Assembly: GCA_039545295.1 (NCBI GenBank)
Contig: BCIK01000022.1
Span: 62,001-126,000 of the forward strand
Direction of reading: 5' to 3'
Length of the DNA: 64,000 nucleotides
Origin: Udeniomyces pyricola
Taxonomy: Eukaryota > Basidiomycota > Tremellomycetes > Cystofilobasidiales > Mrakiaceae
Both the position numbers and the translations under genes were made by a program. The notes below the pieces were generated by a model. That model was given only the letters and a program-made list of their open reading frames with translations. It was not told the DNA's origin and searched no databases. Below, piece by piece: positions 9,541 to 20,595 of the stretch. Position 1 is the first letter of the stretch. Each line of letters opens with the position of its first letter.

Positions 9541-12007
9541 TCTGTGTCTATATGCGGGACTTGGCAGGAGTATGTCAAGGATAACATCGAACCTGACCCG
9601 TACACACGGTGGAACGCGCTCATCTCTGAGTTTGGCGTCCAAGCGGTTGCCGTGTCGGATTGTGTGGTGTGTGAGGCAGGGAAACTAGAACTCGGTCGGA
9701 AGGGACGGTCTCGTTTTAGCTCGACTCTTGTTGACTGACTGACTGACTGATGGTTTCCCTTGTTCCCGTTTCACACATCTTTCCCTTCTTCCTTAGGCTT
9801 CCCCCCGCGACTCATCATCTTCTTCACCCTTCTTGTCCTCATCCTCTTCTTCACTGGCTCAATCCCAATCCCTCACGGCTCCTCGACTTCCCATCCCGTC
9901 TCCCACTCGCATTCACTCACCCCGCACGATTACCTCAACGCCTCGCTTGCTGAGCCTGCTCCCTTCTCCTTCTGCCCTGTCTTCGGTCCTGGCGACGAGG
10001 TCGCTCAGAGACGAGGCCAGCTCGGCCTTCTCAAGACAAGGCTTCACACCGGAACCGGTGCCAGGGTCCAAAAAGTGATCCGCAAAGCTCTTAGTGGAGC
10101 TCCGCTTACTATCAGTGTCCTGGGAGCCTCAGGTGAGTTCAAGCGTATCTGTACCGCCCCGTTTTGCTGGAAAGTCTGCTTGCATCCCGATACTCACCCT
10201 GTCTACGTATCCCGCTGGTCTCGCTCACAATCCAGTCTCGGCCTGCCACGGTGCTGGAGACGATCCCATCTCGCACAAGTGCTACCCTTCCAAGTTCTTC
10301 TCGTGGTGGAACGATGTCTTCCCTCATCCGGCTTCGGAGCTCACCAACGGAGCCGCTCGAAAGATGGACTCGTCCTACTTTGCTTTCTGCAGCGAGCACC
10401 ACCTCCCTGACAAGACCGATCTTGTCATTCTCGAGTTTGATGCTGCCGATCCCAAGTAAGCGCTCATCGGTGTAATCTGGCGGTTTCGCGCTGCGGACCT
10501 GAGCTCAACTGCTCGTTTGCTCTCGTCTTGAACTCTGTTGCCATTCTTTGTCCTCAGCGACCCCGAATGGATGGCCCATTACGAACTTCTCGTTCGTTCT
10601 ATCCTTGTCCGACCCGACCAGCCTGCGATTATTGCCCTTGGCCACTTCTCGCCTCAGATCCAATCCCAGCACGGTTATGTCGGACCTGAATTGCTTCACA
10701 ACATCGTTGCTCAATTCTACGATATCCCTCATATCAGGTGCGCGCACGTTACTGTCAGCGCTCTTGGGCAAGCCGGAGCTTGTATTCTAATCCGTTTATA
10801 CATCTGCTTCCATCTGAATTTGTTCCATAGCGTGAAGGGTCTTATTTACGATCAGTACATGTCAAACCCGGAGGAGGCTCGCAAGGAGTTCTACACCGAT
10901 CCCATTCTCGCTAACGCTGCCGGTCATGACCGTGAGAGAAAAAAAAAAACAACTCCATTATTTGTTCCCTTGCATCGAGCTGTGAATTGGGCTAACTGCT
11001 GGCGCTCTCTATCTCTATTCATTCTTCCTAGTCATCGCCGACGTCCTCATCTCGTACATGCAATCTCAGATCTGTCTCGGCTGGTCCGCCGCTATGGGAC
11101 ACGGATTCGACGTTCCAATCGCCTCACCTGATGCCGTAGACTCGGGATCGGGAGGTGCCCATCTTCTCGGAGGCGTCGGACTTCGAAAGGGCATGACTGG
11201 ACCTAAACAGTCCAAGCAGGACGGTGAATCGACCGACCCTCACTCAAACTACTACGCTGCCCTACGGGTCCCTCCTGTTCGACTCGCGGATCGCCCATCT
11301 GATGTCAAAGACTTTAAAGAGGTCCAGCCTTTCTGTGTCTCCGCCAACGATTTGATCAACCCGCTCCCGCCCAGTCTGTTCTATGGCAGCGGCTGGCACG
11401 CGCATCACCCGCAGAAAGACGACATGGACGGCAGGCATTACTGGTATGCTGAGCAGCCTACTAGCAGACTGAGAGTTCCTGTCAAGATCGGAGCTGGTGA
11501 GGTGAGTCATCGACCTTCTCTCTGTGTCTCTTTCTTTTTCGTTGGCCCTCTTTCGATTAAGGATTCGTGTTTACACTGCGCGCACGCTTGCTTTGTTATC
11601 TCTAGGTTGGAGTTTACTTCCTGCAGAGCCCAGAAGACAAGCCGCTTGGTAACGCGCTCTGCTGGGTTGACGACAATGTGCTCGGAGGACAGGAGCTGTC
11701 TGGAACTGCCGACATCTTCGACGAGACTCCCACGTGAGTGCGACGAATGAACTAGCTGAAATTTGAATTTAAGCGCGATTACCGAGCCATCTGACTCTCT
11801 TTTCCCTTTGCGCTCCTAGACTTGTCATGATTGATCGAGGCGTATCCAAAGGCAGCCACTTCGTCGAGTGCCAGCTCATGGGAGAAGAGGGCAAGCCAGT
11901 ACGTTCCTGTTCTTCATTTGATGACGGTTACTGGAACTTGATTACTGATGCTACTTGGTATCTTTCAGACTCCTCCCTTCAAGATCCTAGGTGTCTTCAC
12001 GAACTAA
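9048..12007 (+). CDS. Type II membrane protein with SGNH-hydrolase-like domain (capsule-associated-protein-like)
   Basis: Nine exons, 9048-9288, 9797-10132, 10236-10455, 10558-10737, 10831-10931, 11032-11501, 11606-11733, 11820-11898 and 11969-12007, close in phase and give about 597 residues. A basic, Pro/Ser-rich cytosolic head of about 80 residues precedes one membrane span (RLIIFFTLLVLILFF). The luminal part carries an SGNH-like Ser block (ISVLGASVSACHGAGDD), then CYPSKFFSWWNDVFPHP, TDLVILEFDAAD and ALGHFSPQ. The C-terminus (FKILGVFTN) looks like a beta-rich module. I recall this architecture from basidiomycete proteins annotated as capsule-associated (CAP64/CAS3-like), where Golgi acylation or decoration of surface polysaccharide is a plausible role; that is inference. 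The intron 9289-9796 is unusually long, holds an AC/TA repeat and may hide an extra exon near 9568-9650. Other in-frame start codons upstream exist but lie in repeats. Confidence 0.7.
9487..9540. repeat. (AC)n-GTGTATATA-(AC)n compound microsatellite with dyad symmetry
   Basis: An AC run, a GTGT junction, a TA run and a second AC run lie inside the long first intron of the SGNH-like gene. The GTGTATATATATACAC core is self-complementary and could extrude as a hairpin. Confidence 0.85.
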
Positions 12008-12276
12008 ATCACATGTCACAAACATAAAATGACTGGGTTCTGCGTCCTTTCCAGAGGCTTCAATTATCCCGTTTTCTTCTCGTACCTATGTCAGGTTCCC
12101 TTGGTTTTCTTGGGCGTTTCGTTCCTTTTGATTAGATGATTTCCATGTTTTTGATCCAGAGAGAAAGAAATGAATGCTATCCATCGTTATTCACAAACAT
12201 AAGAGCAAGGTGTAGGAAACCATAAAGGAACAAAAAGCAAGCAGGTGGGGAAGAGCAATGATGGAAAAAGCCAAGT

Positions 12277-15200
12277 CTAGAACTGCTTCTCCAGTGGGTG
12301 AATGACGGCGCCCATCTGGCATCGAACAAAACCAAACAAGGCAAGCATTAGTCACATGGGCATCGCCGACCATACGAGCGCAGAGCAAAAAAAGAACATC
12401 AGAAAGACAAGATCCCGCCGTACCTTCTTGACCACGCGAGGCAAGGTAAGCTTCTGGAAGCTTCCTCGCGTTTGCCACTCGGTTCCCATGGGTTGCGCCA
12501 GGCTGGCCTCATATTGTGCAGTGCTCGTGTAGGGATACGGGAGGTCCTTGGTCGTGTACTTGGCGGCCTTTTTGTCCTTGCGTTCCGAGATGATGACGTT
12601 GGATTTGCCGAAATCATGTCGCTTCGACACCTCGATTCCGGCAATCTTTTTGATGAACTTCTTTGGGTGCTTGGCCTTCTTGACGCCCTTGCCTCCCCAG
12701 GCACCCTGAAAATGTGTGAAGAAAAAAGAAAAGAAAGAAAAGAAGAAAAGAAGAAACAAAGGTAAAGAGCATGCCATGGTGTCAGATAACGAATGAGACT
12801 TTGGCATGACGCGACGGAAAGGACGTCATTAGACTCACCCATCCAGGAAGCGTCAAATCCTGCTCACGAGGAGCATCCGCCTCTTCCTCGCGACGTTTCT
12901 CAGCAGCGAAGTCCTGTGCAAACAAACAAGTTTGACAAAAAGCAAGGAAGGGCATCATGGAAACCCGAACAGAAGAAGAAAACAACGAGGTGGCGATTGA
13001 CCCTGGTCAATGAAAGCTCAACATCGACATCAGGACAAAAAGGAAGCGATATGATACTGACCTCAATGACGTTATCACCGGCAAAGGCCTGAGCGACCAA
13101 ATCGCGTTGTCGGATAGCGAGTGGACCATGTGTAGGCTCATCATCATCGTCCTCATCGTCGCTGTGGTTGACCTGTTGGGACTTGGATGACGGCTCCCGT
13201 TCGACGGCCTTCTTACCCTTGGTCGGCTTCGGGGCCTCGAGCATGTTCGAGTTGAGGTCGATCTCGACGGCGGCATCATCTCGCTCCAGCTCTCGAGCCT
13301 CCTCGGTCCGAGCGAGGTTCTTCTTGAGGGCAACCGAGGCCCTTTCGGCGCCAACAGCCTCCTTCCCGGCAAGAACGTTCTTCTTGCGCGATCGCTTAGT
13401 GCTACCCGAAGCCTCAGTAAGCCAGGGATTAGATTCCTCGGCGGTGACGGCGGCGGCGGACGAGCGAGAGAAGGTAGATGTTGAGGGTTGAGGAACAGAT
13501 TCGAGAGATGATTTGAGGGTGGAAGTTGATGCAGCAGAAACATCGGAAGGAGGAGCAGCCGAGTTGGGAATCTGCATAGTATGACACAGAATTTGCGGTT
13601 AGGTTCCGCGTCACGCCTGGTGAACAACAAGAGAACAGCTGGCGATCCAAGAATATTCAGTCCAGGAGAGCCAATGTTGTGAAGAGCAAAACATACCGAA
13701 ACAGAGCCTTGGCCATAGACGATACGACCTCGGTTGCCGTCGACAGTCGTGAACGCTGGCCGGCTCGCAGCCTCGCCCGAGTCCGAACCATCATCGTCGT
13801 CGCCATCGTTCCGGCCGGCAGCGAACTCTTTCCGGAGCTCGTTTGCCTGAGCGTCCGCAACGGTCTGAGCCCGGGCCATGCCATCCTGCATAAACTTCAT
13901 TTCAAAGACGCCCTTCTTCTTCTTGCCTCCACCCGGGATGGCAGACTCGAGTCCGTCCCCGTCGAGTTGGGCGAGATCGTCGTAGGCCCGCTGACGAACA
14001 GCGTCGATGTCGTCGTCACCTTCGTCCTCGCTCGACGAGTCGCTGTCGTTGGCGCCGTAGCTCTGAATCTTCTTCTTGAGTCGGTCGCCCTGCTCGAGCT
14101 GCTCATTGAGCTCCCGCCTTTGATCGACATCGAGCTCGGCCCGACCGAGCATTGATTTGGCCCACTTGCCAGTGTTCTTGTGCCGGAGGGTGGCACGCTC
14201 GGTCGCTCGCTTGCGCTCTTGTTCGAGCTGACCCTCCTCGGTGTCCTCGCCATCGAGATCGAAGCCAGCCTGCTCAATCTTTTGAGCGTTCTTCTCGCGC
14301 TCCTTCTTGGCAATCTTGCGGTACGCTTTGGACTTGATTTTAGCGACCCGCTTGTTCTTGGCTTCAGCTCGGAACATGAGCTCTCGCATGCGACCGAGCT
14401 CGGCGCGTCGGGCGGCGACTTCCTCGATGGTGAGATTGTTCATGGCGAGCGATTCCGACTGGGCAATGTCCGTCTCAGTCATCTGGGCAGACGCGAGGAG
14501 GTTGGCGACGGCCGATTCGAGATCGTTACTCGGCTGAAAGGCGTAGAGAGGGAGGGAAAGACAGAAGGCAGAGGCGAGCAAGGTTAGACACGAAAAAGAA
14601 GAACAAAAAGAAATGAATCAAGGGAGAGGGGTCAGCAAGAAGAAGGGGCCAGTGTGAAAAACTTGGGAATCAAGTGGGCTATATAGAGTGTGAGAGTTAT
14701 CATCTATACAAGCATCACTCACCTTAAACTTGGCAGTCATTTCTGAGCTTGATGCGACTCCCGACTTGTGAGCTTGCAGAGGGAAGCTCAGATGTTCGGC
14801 CTATGTCAACCAGTAGAAGAAGATAAGGAAGATTGATATATCAATTCAGCTGAACGAGAATGTTGGGAAACGATGGGAGTTTTATCGATTCATGATTTCT
14901 GATAACACGAACCTCCTTGATTCTCTTCATAGAGGGAGCCCACTTGTCGACTTCCTCCTTTGTCGCCTCGTATGCTGCCGCCCGGTCAATCTTGTCTTGA
15001 GCCCGCGTGGCCAGGGGCGCAGCGAGAGCAGCCGGTTCAAGTGCCTTGGCCGACTTAAGGAGAGAAGACGATGACGTCTGGGGCAGCGGCTGCAGGAGTG
15101 CGTCAAGTGAGAGCTTGGTACCTGCAAAAGCAGTTTATTCGGTTTGAAGGGTCGAGTGCGTCAACAATCATGACGAAGCAGGTTCGAAGGGTAAAGGTAA

Positions 15201-16377
15201 AGAGGTCGCCAAACAGGGAAAGTACAAAGGACACGGACTCACTTTTGTCGAGGGGTGCACCAAACTCGCCTTCCTTCCTGCCATCCTCGCCTCGATCTCG
15301 GAGAACCCTTCGTTTAGACCTCTGAGCGGCACCAGAGTCGTCGTCGTCGGCTTTTCTCTTGCCGGTCTGAAGAGCAGAGATGTATGAGCCAAGCTGATCG
15401 AGAGCGCCAGTGCTTTCTTCATCGTCGGACATGTCCTCGTCCTCGTCCTCGTCTTCGTCCTCATCTTCACTGTCGTCGTCTTCATCCTCATCCATATCCT
15501 GCTGACCGCCTTCCGCGTCCTGCCTCTCCTCGTCTGACTCAGTCTTCCTGTCGAGCATCGTACTGAGGTCAAAGAACCCTTCACTCCCTCCCTCATCCGA
15601 ATCGAAATCATCGTCCTGGTCCTCGTCCTGAGCGTAACGAGCCTGTCGGGCGGCTTTCTTGCCCTTGGTCGAACGACTGGTGAGCTCGACATCCGAATCT
15701 TCGTCAAGGTTGATGTCAACTTGAACTGGTTGGCGAACGGTCTAAAGGAAAAGGCAGAGAGAGACACGAGTAGGAAACAACCTGGGTCAGGCAAGACCAA
15801 AATACGCCTTCACAGTTGTAGACCGAATCTTCCACTGCTACAGGAATTATGGCATAGACGATCTTATGAGTGATGAGTGCCTTGCCATTGGAATAATAAT
15901 ACTAACTTTGGACTTGGCCCTCTTGGTGTTGGTGAGGAACGCCCCACCCCACGTGTTCTGGTCGTCTCCCCCTTCCTCCCAAGCGTCATCGGAGTCGACC
16001 TCCTCATCGTCATCGTCTTCAACCACGCCGACATCCTGTCCGTTGACCATCTTGCGGATCCTTTCGCGGACCTCGTCAATGTTGTCCTCGTCCATGTCAT
16101 CGTCGTCCTTGGGTCTGGAGGCGCGGCCCTTGCCGGTACCAGCTTCGTCTCGACTAAGGGCGGTGTCAATGTCGGACCGCTTATGCTTTTGGGTGACGAG
16201 GTCAAAGACCTCCAGAGGGTTTTCGTCGAGTTGGGGGTTCTTCTTGGCTTGCCGATGGGCGAAGCCTGAGACGTTGTTGGCCTTCTTGGAGCCACCGCTG
16301 GAATTTGGGCGAGACGAGGTTGAACCCGAGGAGAAGACGCTTCGCTTGGGAGCCGAGGAGGATCGGGATTTGGCCAT
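12277..16377 (-). CDS. UTP14: U3 snoRNP-associated protein Utp14 (SSU processome)
   Basis: Nine exons on the minus strand, 16377-15907, 15741-15243, 15121-14913, 14800-14723, 14533-13697, 13571-13062, 12913-12839, 12705-12424 and 12315-12277, close in phase and give 999 residues. The N-terminus has NPLEVFDLVTQKHKRSD. A very acidic Asp/Glu block sits around residues 200-260. The central helical core has AKNKRVAKIKSKAYRKIAKK and RATLRHKNTGKWAKSMLGR, then DLVAQAFAGDNV. The C-terminal block runs GWGAWGGKG, KRKDKKAAKYTTKDLPYPYT-like sequence and QKLTLPRVVKK, ending HPLEKQF. These are the Utp14 landmarks in the right order. Utp14 is a nucleolar component of the small-subunit processome; it activates the helicase Dhr1 to release U3 snoRNA from pre-18S rRNA. 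Yeast Utp14 is about 900 residues; the excess here is in acidic linkers. An alternating C/G-rich mirror on the other strand gives spurious long frames. Confidence 0.94.
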
Positions 16378-17030
16378 GGTCGGGAATGAGTAGAGGGGAT
16401 GTAAGGACGGCGGTGTTGATAGGATATGAATGAAGAGTGGCCAGAGTGAGCGAGGAACAGGGGCGGCCGATGGGGGGGGGGGGGGGCAGGGAGGGAGACG
16501 AGGAGGAGTCGAGTGGAGGGAAGCCAACCGAGAAACTGATCAACGTTGACTCTTTCACCGCCGCCTGCGCGAAATCATTTATTGTTCTTTTTTCCTTTGC
16601 CTTTCTTGGAATATGTTCCCCTCTCATTCGCTTACCGACCGACAACCCTGGGTCATCTTGCAAAGCGCATTAAAAAAAACGTGCAGACAAACTCATCATC
16701 ATAACAGAACATGCCACAATCCTCGACTTACAATGACACACTACATCCTTCCAGCGGCCAGCCGCGGCGCCTACATGATATTATACATAAAACCGCCAGC
16801 CCGGCTGATTGCTCGTAGGCTGTCCAGCCTTCCAACCCCTAAAATATCAACCAGTCCCATCCAACAGAAGCGATGATCTAACAGAACAATACACTACGTA
16901 CAGCCCACACATCTAACCAGACTCTATCCATCTTCTTCACCCTTGCTGTCACCCCCCCATTCTCCATCGCCCTCCCTCGCCCTACTGTTTCTTTAGGTGA
17001 GGAAGGGTTGTTTTGCTTATGAAAGCGCAA
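16378..17030. other. Intergenic region between UTP14 start and the downstream unknown gene
   Basis: No gene is supported. It contains the UTP14 upstream region, with a G run at about 16474-16487, and the 3' flank of the gene at 17031-18575. A short frame at 16613-16876 has no recognisable features. Confidence 0.6.
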
Positions 17031-18575
17031 TCATTCAGTACGGCTCAGAGCCTCGGCAGCAATCTCCTTTGCGACCTCAAGGAAGTCGATGGCAGAGTTG
17101 GCAGGCGAGGCTCCCGAAGACCGGGAGTGCATTTGGAGAAGACCCCTCAAAGCGAGGTGAAGGGGCGTCGAGGTCGACGACGCCGGCGTCAGAGGCGGCG
17201 TCAGCATCGGTGGCTTGAGCCCACCACCGGGAAGGGCCAGTCGAGTATTCATGGGAGGGGAATTTGCGGGCGTCGCACCCTTGAAGAGTGGCTGTGGGAA
17301 GACGGGCATGGTGCCTTCATCGGTGTCGCCAGTAGCAGATGGGGCAACTGAGCCTAAAATCAGGTAGCAAACAGGACAAACTGGCATCAGCAGCTAAACA
17401 GCGAGGCTGATAGATAAGAGCAAGTCAAAGAAATCAAAACGCGAGGCCTTACCCGATCGAGATATGCCGGGGGTTCCGGCTGGTGTCCATCCAATGGGTG
17501 TTTCGCCACCTGTACCCCAGGCTTCGTTAGGTGAAGAGTCATGCAGGGCGTCTGGTCGAGGAGAATTGGGGTTCGTCGGCAGAATGGCATCCTCAACTGA
17601 GGCGTAAGATGCCCAGTAGTCAGCTCCTTCGTTGGCCGAGGTAGCGGGTGTACTCGGGAGTGAAGACGTGGCGACGACGGGTTCGGGTCGACTGGCAGGA
17701 CGGTCGTTGGACGAGAAAGGCCGAGTCGACGACGTTTGCTGCGGCTCAGGGCGGGACACCTCGATTGGGGGCTGCTCTTGATCCTCCTCGTCTGAGAATC
17801 CTTCCCAGAATCCGGCGGGATCCTCGTCGCCTGCGATGACACCCTCTCCCTCGGCATTGCGCTCATCGGATCCCTGGTTGGCATGAGCGTTAAGCATATG
17901 CTGACCCTGCTCGAGAAGGTCGGGTAGGCATTGCGACCAGCCGATCGCGGCGGGCGACTCGTCGAGGTTGGCAAACGCGAGCTCGTGGAATCGCCAACCC
18001 TTTTCTCCTTCATAGGCAAAGAGGAGACAAAGCGGAGAACTGAGAGATGAATGGGAAGGGTACAGTCGGATTTGAGCTTGAAGAGATTGAAGATCGAGGA
18101 AGCGATAGCGGGGTTCGAGTGGAGGATGCTGTTGTTGGAGGCGGTAGCAAGTCATACAGTAGTTAATGGTCATGATACATGGGTGAATTGAGCTGTCGGC
18201 TCTTTACATATAGGCGCTTCCGCAGAGAAAGTCCGAGCGTCGGTAAAAACAGAGAACCGAAAAGCAGACGATCGGAGATATATATATATATATATGCATG
18301 GAGGGAGATAGCCAAGGAAGACTGACATCTGCTTCCCCAAGGCGGCGAGCGAGGTTGTCGAGCGTCTCCTCGGCGTCGTTTGGCACGACCGATGCTGAGG
18401 ATGGCGAAAAGTGTGAGAGAGGGTCGTCGAGCGATGGAGGCATGAAGGCATGGCGCTGGAGGAGGGCGGTAGAGAGAAGGTCGGGTGGAAGCGGCACGTT
18501 GAGCGAGGGGACGATGGAGGCGAGGATAGTCGAGCAGAGGGAAGATGGCAAAGGGGGGATGGTGGGGTCGTGCAT
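17031..18575 (-). CDS. Unknown fungal protein, 415 residues
   Basis: Three exons, 18575-18327, 18128-17453 and 17353-17031, close in phase. I do not recognise the family. The N-terminus (MHDPTIPPLPSSLCSTIL, then PLPPDLLSTALLQRHAFMPP) looks like a short folded helical region. Next is a compact segment, LEPRYRFLDLQSLQAQIRL and LLFAYEGEKGWRFHELAFAN, followed by a Ser/Pro/Asp-rich disordered middle (DEDPAGFWEGFSDEEDQ; ADYWASYASVEDAI). The C-terminus is helical and ends DFLEVAKEIAAEAL. There is no signal peptide, membrane span or zinc motif. The first intron (18129-18326) holds a TA run, and the second exon starts after AACAACAG with a TTAAC branch-like site upstream. An in-frame Met further upstream (18743) would add a low-complexity leader and is less likely. 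Conserved-looking blocks separated by disorder suggest an adaptor, but no function can be assigned. Confidence 0.62.
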
Positions 18576-19268
18576 GGTGTGTGATGGTGGGATGGACGTT
18601 TGGAAGGGATGGGCTTGGTATGAGAATGAATCTGGCTGATAAGTTGTGGTTGTGGTTGTGGTTGTGGGGGCAGGAGCAGGAAGGGACCGGGACCGGGACC
18701 GGGAAAATAAGTGGATGATGACTAGAGGAAGGGAGAAACTCAATACTCAAAGGGGGCTTGCCAGCTTGCAGCCTGCATGTTGAAGCTTGGCTGGACGACG
18801 TTGTTCGTTGAGGAGAGGCCCTGACCGGGGAAACCCGCGCCGGTAGAACCCGATGGGCCGATATTAGGCCGCTCGACGTGCGTGTACGTGTACTTGGCGG
18901 CATTTACGCCCATGCGCCATATCAACACGACTACGTTCGCCTATTTAGATTGGCTCAGTCCGAACTCTGTCTGGACTCTCTTGAGATGATGATACATGAT
19001 ATGGTCTGATGATTATAACTGATTGACTGTTAACGGCTGACGTGGGCTGTCGGCATGCGCTAATCAGTCGACTGGTGATCCTGATCATGAAAAGCTCAAA
19101 AGCTCAAGATCTCATGCATAGCTGTATCGACATAGCACTCGACGCGTTGTTTGACTCATGATGTTACTCTGCGCGCCTCCTAACTGGAATTCTGATACGG
19201 TGACTAGAGCTGTCGCTCGATCTGCTGTTGCCATCGAATTCATACTCAAACCCATCATATCAGCATAC
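18576..19268. other. Region between the unknown gene and OCA1, with one doubtful minus-strand exon
   Basis: This is the shared upstream region of two divergent genes. It holds GT-rich sequence at about 18640-18670, two tandem GGGACC-like units at about 18684-18702, and a minus-strand open segment at 18740-18940 that is listed separately. Confidence 0.5.
18740..18940 (-). other. Doubtful terminal exon, 67 codons, unassigned
   Basis: An open minus-strand segment runs from a possible acceptor (AAATAG before 18940) to a stop at 18740. It starts with hydrophobic ANVVVLIWRMGVNAAKY and continues THVERPNIGPSGSTGAG to WQAPFEY. The composition looks protein-like, and the hydrophobic start followed by a Gly/Ser tail would suit the C-terminus of a small membrane protein. 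No upstream exons can be placed confidently in the 330 bases before OCA1, so it may be chance. Confidence 0.25.
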
Positions 19269-20020
19269 ATGGCCAAACTCGTCCCTTCCATCAACTTTGG
19301 CCTCGTCGAAGATGGCCTCTACAGATCAGGTTCGGATATGCCCCTTTTTCCCCCCAATTAGTCTACTCGGTCGATCCCATGGCAGTCGACGCTCCTGCCC
19401 TTGTGGCTTACGCCCGTGCTTCACGCGTACTGTCGCTCTTCAACGTATCCTCTTACCCTTCTCTCTTCTTCAGGCCAACCGACCGAAATCAACTTTCCCT
19501 TTATTGAAAAACTCAACCTCAAGGCCGTCATCTGGCTTGCCCCTCAAGACCCGTCCGAGACATTGTCAGTTGCCCTCGCCCCGCCATCGTCTTCATTGCA
19601 CTCCTCCGTCTTGTAGTCTCATCTTGCTTCCTTTTCTTCTTGTTTATATCATCCTCACCACCATCATCACCATCCCCTCAGTCAGCAGTTCCTCGTCTCT
19701 CACGAGATTCCCTTCCATCAAGTATGCCCCCCAAGTCCTTCCTCGGCCTCGACGCAGTACATCGACCCTTCGAACCCTATCGACGAAGCGACCGTCATCG
19801 CCGCCCTCCATCTCCTCATGAAGCCCACGTCCTACCCTTGCATCGTCATGTGTCAGCAAGGTAGCTTTCGAACTGGCACCGTCATCGGCTGTCTCCGCAA
19901 GCTCCAACGCTGGGCGTTGTCTAGTATCCTTGAGGTCAGAGCGACCGCCGACCTTACTTGACGCTGCTTTCATTCGTGCTTTCCCTCGACACGCCTTACT
20001 GACGCCCTCTCCCCCCCCCC

Positions 20021-20079
<59 letters not shown>

Positions 20080-20325
20080 TTCCCGTCCCCCCTTGGCTTG
20101 GACAATTATCATATCCACTCCCTCACAGGAGTATCGCAGATACGCTGGCGCTAAAGTTCGGATCCTCAATGAGCAGGTACGACCCACTGATCCCGCCTGT
20201 GCATCGTTCGAGCCGGTACTTGTAGCCTCCTTTCCAGTTCGCCCTGGTTAACGACAGCCATCTTCCCGGGTCTCGTTCCCCCGCAGTTCATCGAACTTTT
20301 CGACATTGATCTGGTAGGGCAATAA
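19269..20325 (+). CDS. Oca1/Siw14-family atypical dual-specificity phosphatase
   Basis: Exons 19269-19329, 19474-19564, 19682-19934, 20129-20176 and 20287-20325 close in phase and give 163 residues. The family signature is clear: VPSINFGLVEDGLYRSG, QPTEINFPFIEKLNLKAVIWL, the active-site loop VMCQQGSFRTGTVIGC, RKLQRWALSSILEEYRRYAG, and a FIELFDIDLV ending. The CX5R loop (Cys, QQGSF, Arg) is intact. Relatives usually have GRHRTG or GKHRTG; here it is GSFRTG. Plant and fungal members of this group act on inositol pyrophosphates, and yeast Oca1 is linked to oxidant-induced cell-cycle arrest; the substrate here is inference. A 36-base GT...AG interval at 19726-19761 stays in frame, and I read it as coding. 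Intron 19935-20128 carries the 58-base C homopolymer. The start at 19269 gives the family N-terminus; an earlier in-frame Met at 19158 does not. Confidence 0.85.
20011..20079. repeat. Long C homopolymer (58 uninterrupted C) inside an OCA1 intron
   Basis: Ten C, one T, then 58 C in a row lie in the third intron of the OCA1-like gene. The length is at the limit of what assemblers resolve, so the true length may differ. Confidence 0.95.
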
Positions 20326-20595
20326 GTGTAGAAGCGGTCTCTTTGCTCCTTGATCTGCTCGCTCGCCAACGTGTTCACGGCCGACCTGCTTGGTTCTTGC
20401 CTGGCTCTCCAAATCGGACATCATACTACCCTCGACCGGCAACCGACTCGAGCTCGCGGTCCTGCATTCATCTTTCCACGACCCTGATCTGCCTCGGGCC
20501 CGACATCGGGTCAGTCTTTCTTCGCAGCAAAGGAGGGAAAGCGAAAAACGCTTGCGCATGGGCCGTTGAGGTCAATGATAACAATGGCAGTCCAA

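Noticed and set aside
13679..16393. Several 80-175 codon plus-strand frames opposite UTP14
   Set aside because: They mirror the acidic exons of UTP14 and show Ser/Leu/Val runs typical of antisense to Asp/Glu codons.
19726..19761. A 36-base GT...AG interval in OCA1 that could be an intron
   Set aside because: It is a multiple of three, lacks stops and is shorter than typical introns here, so I read it as coding.
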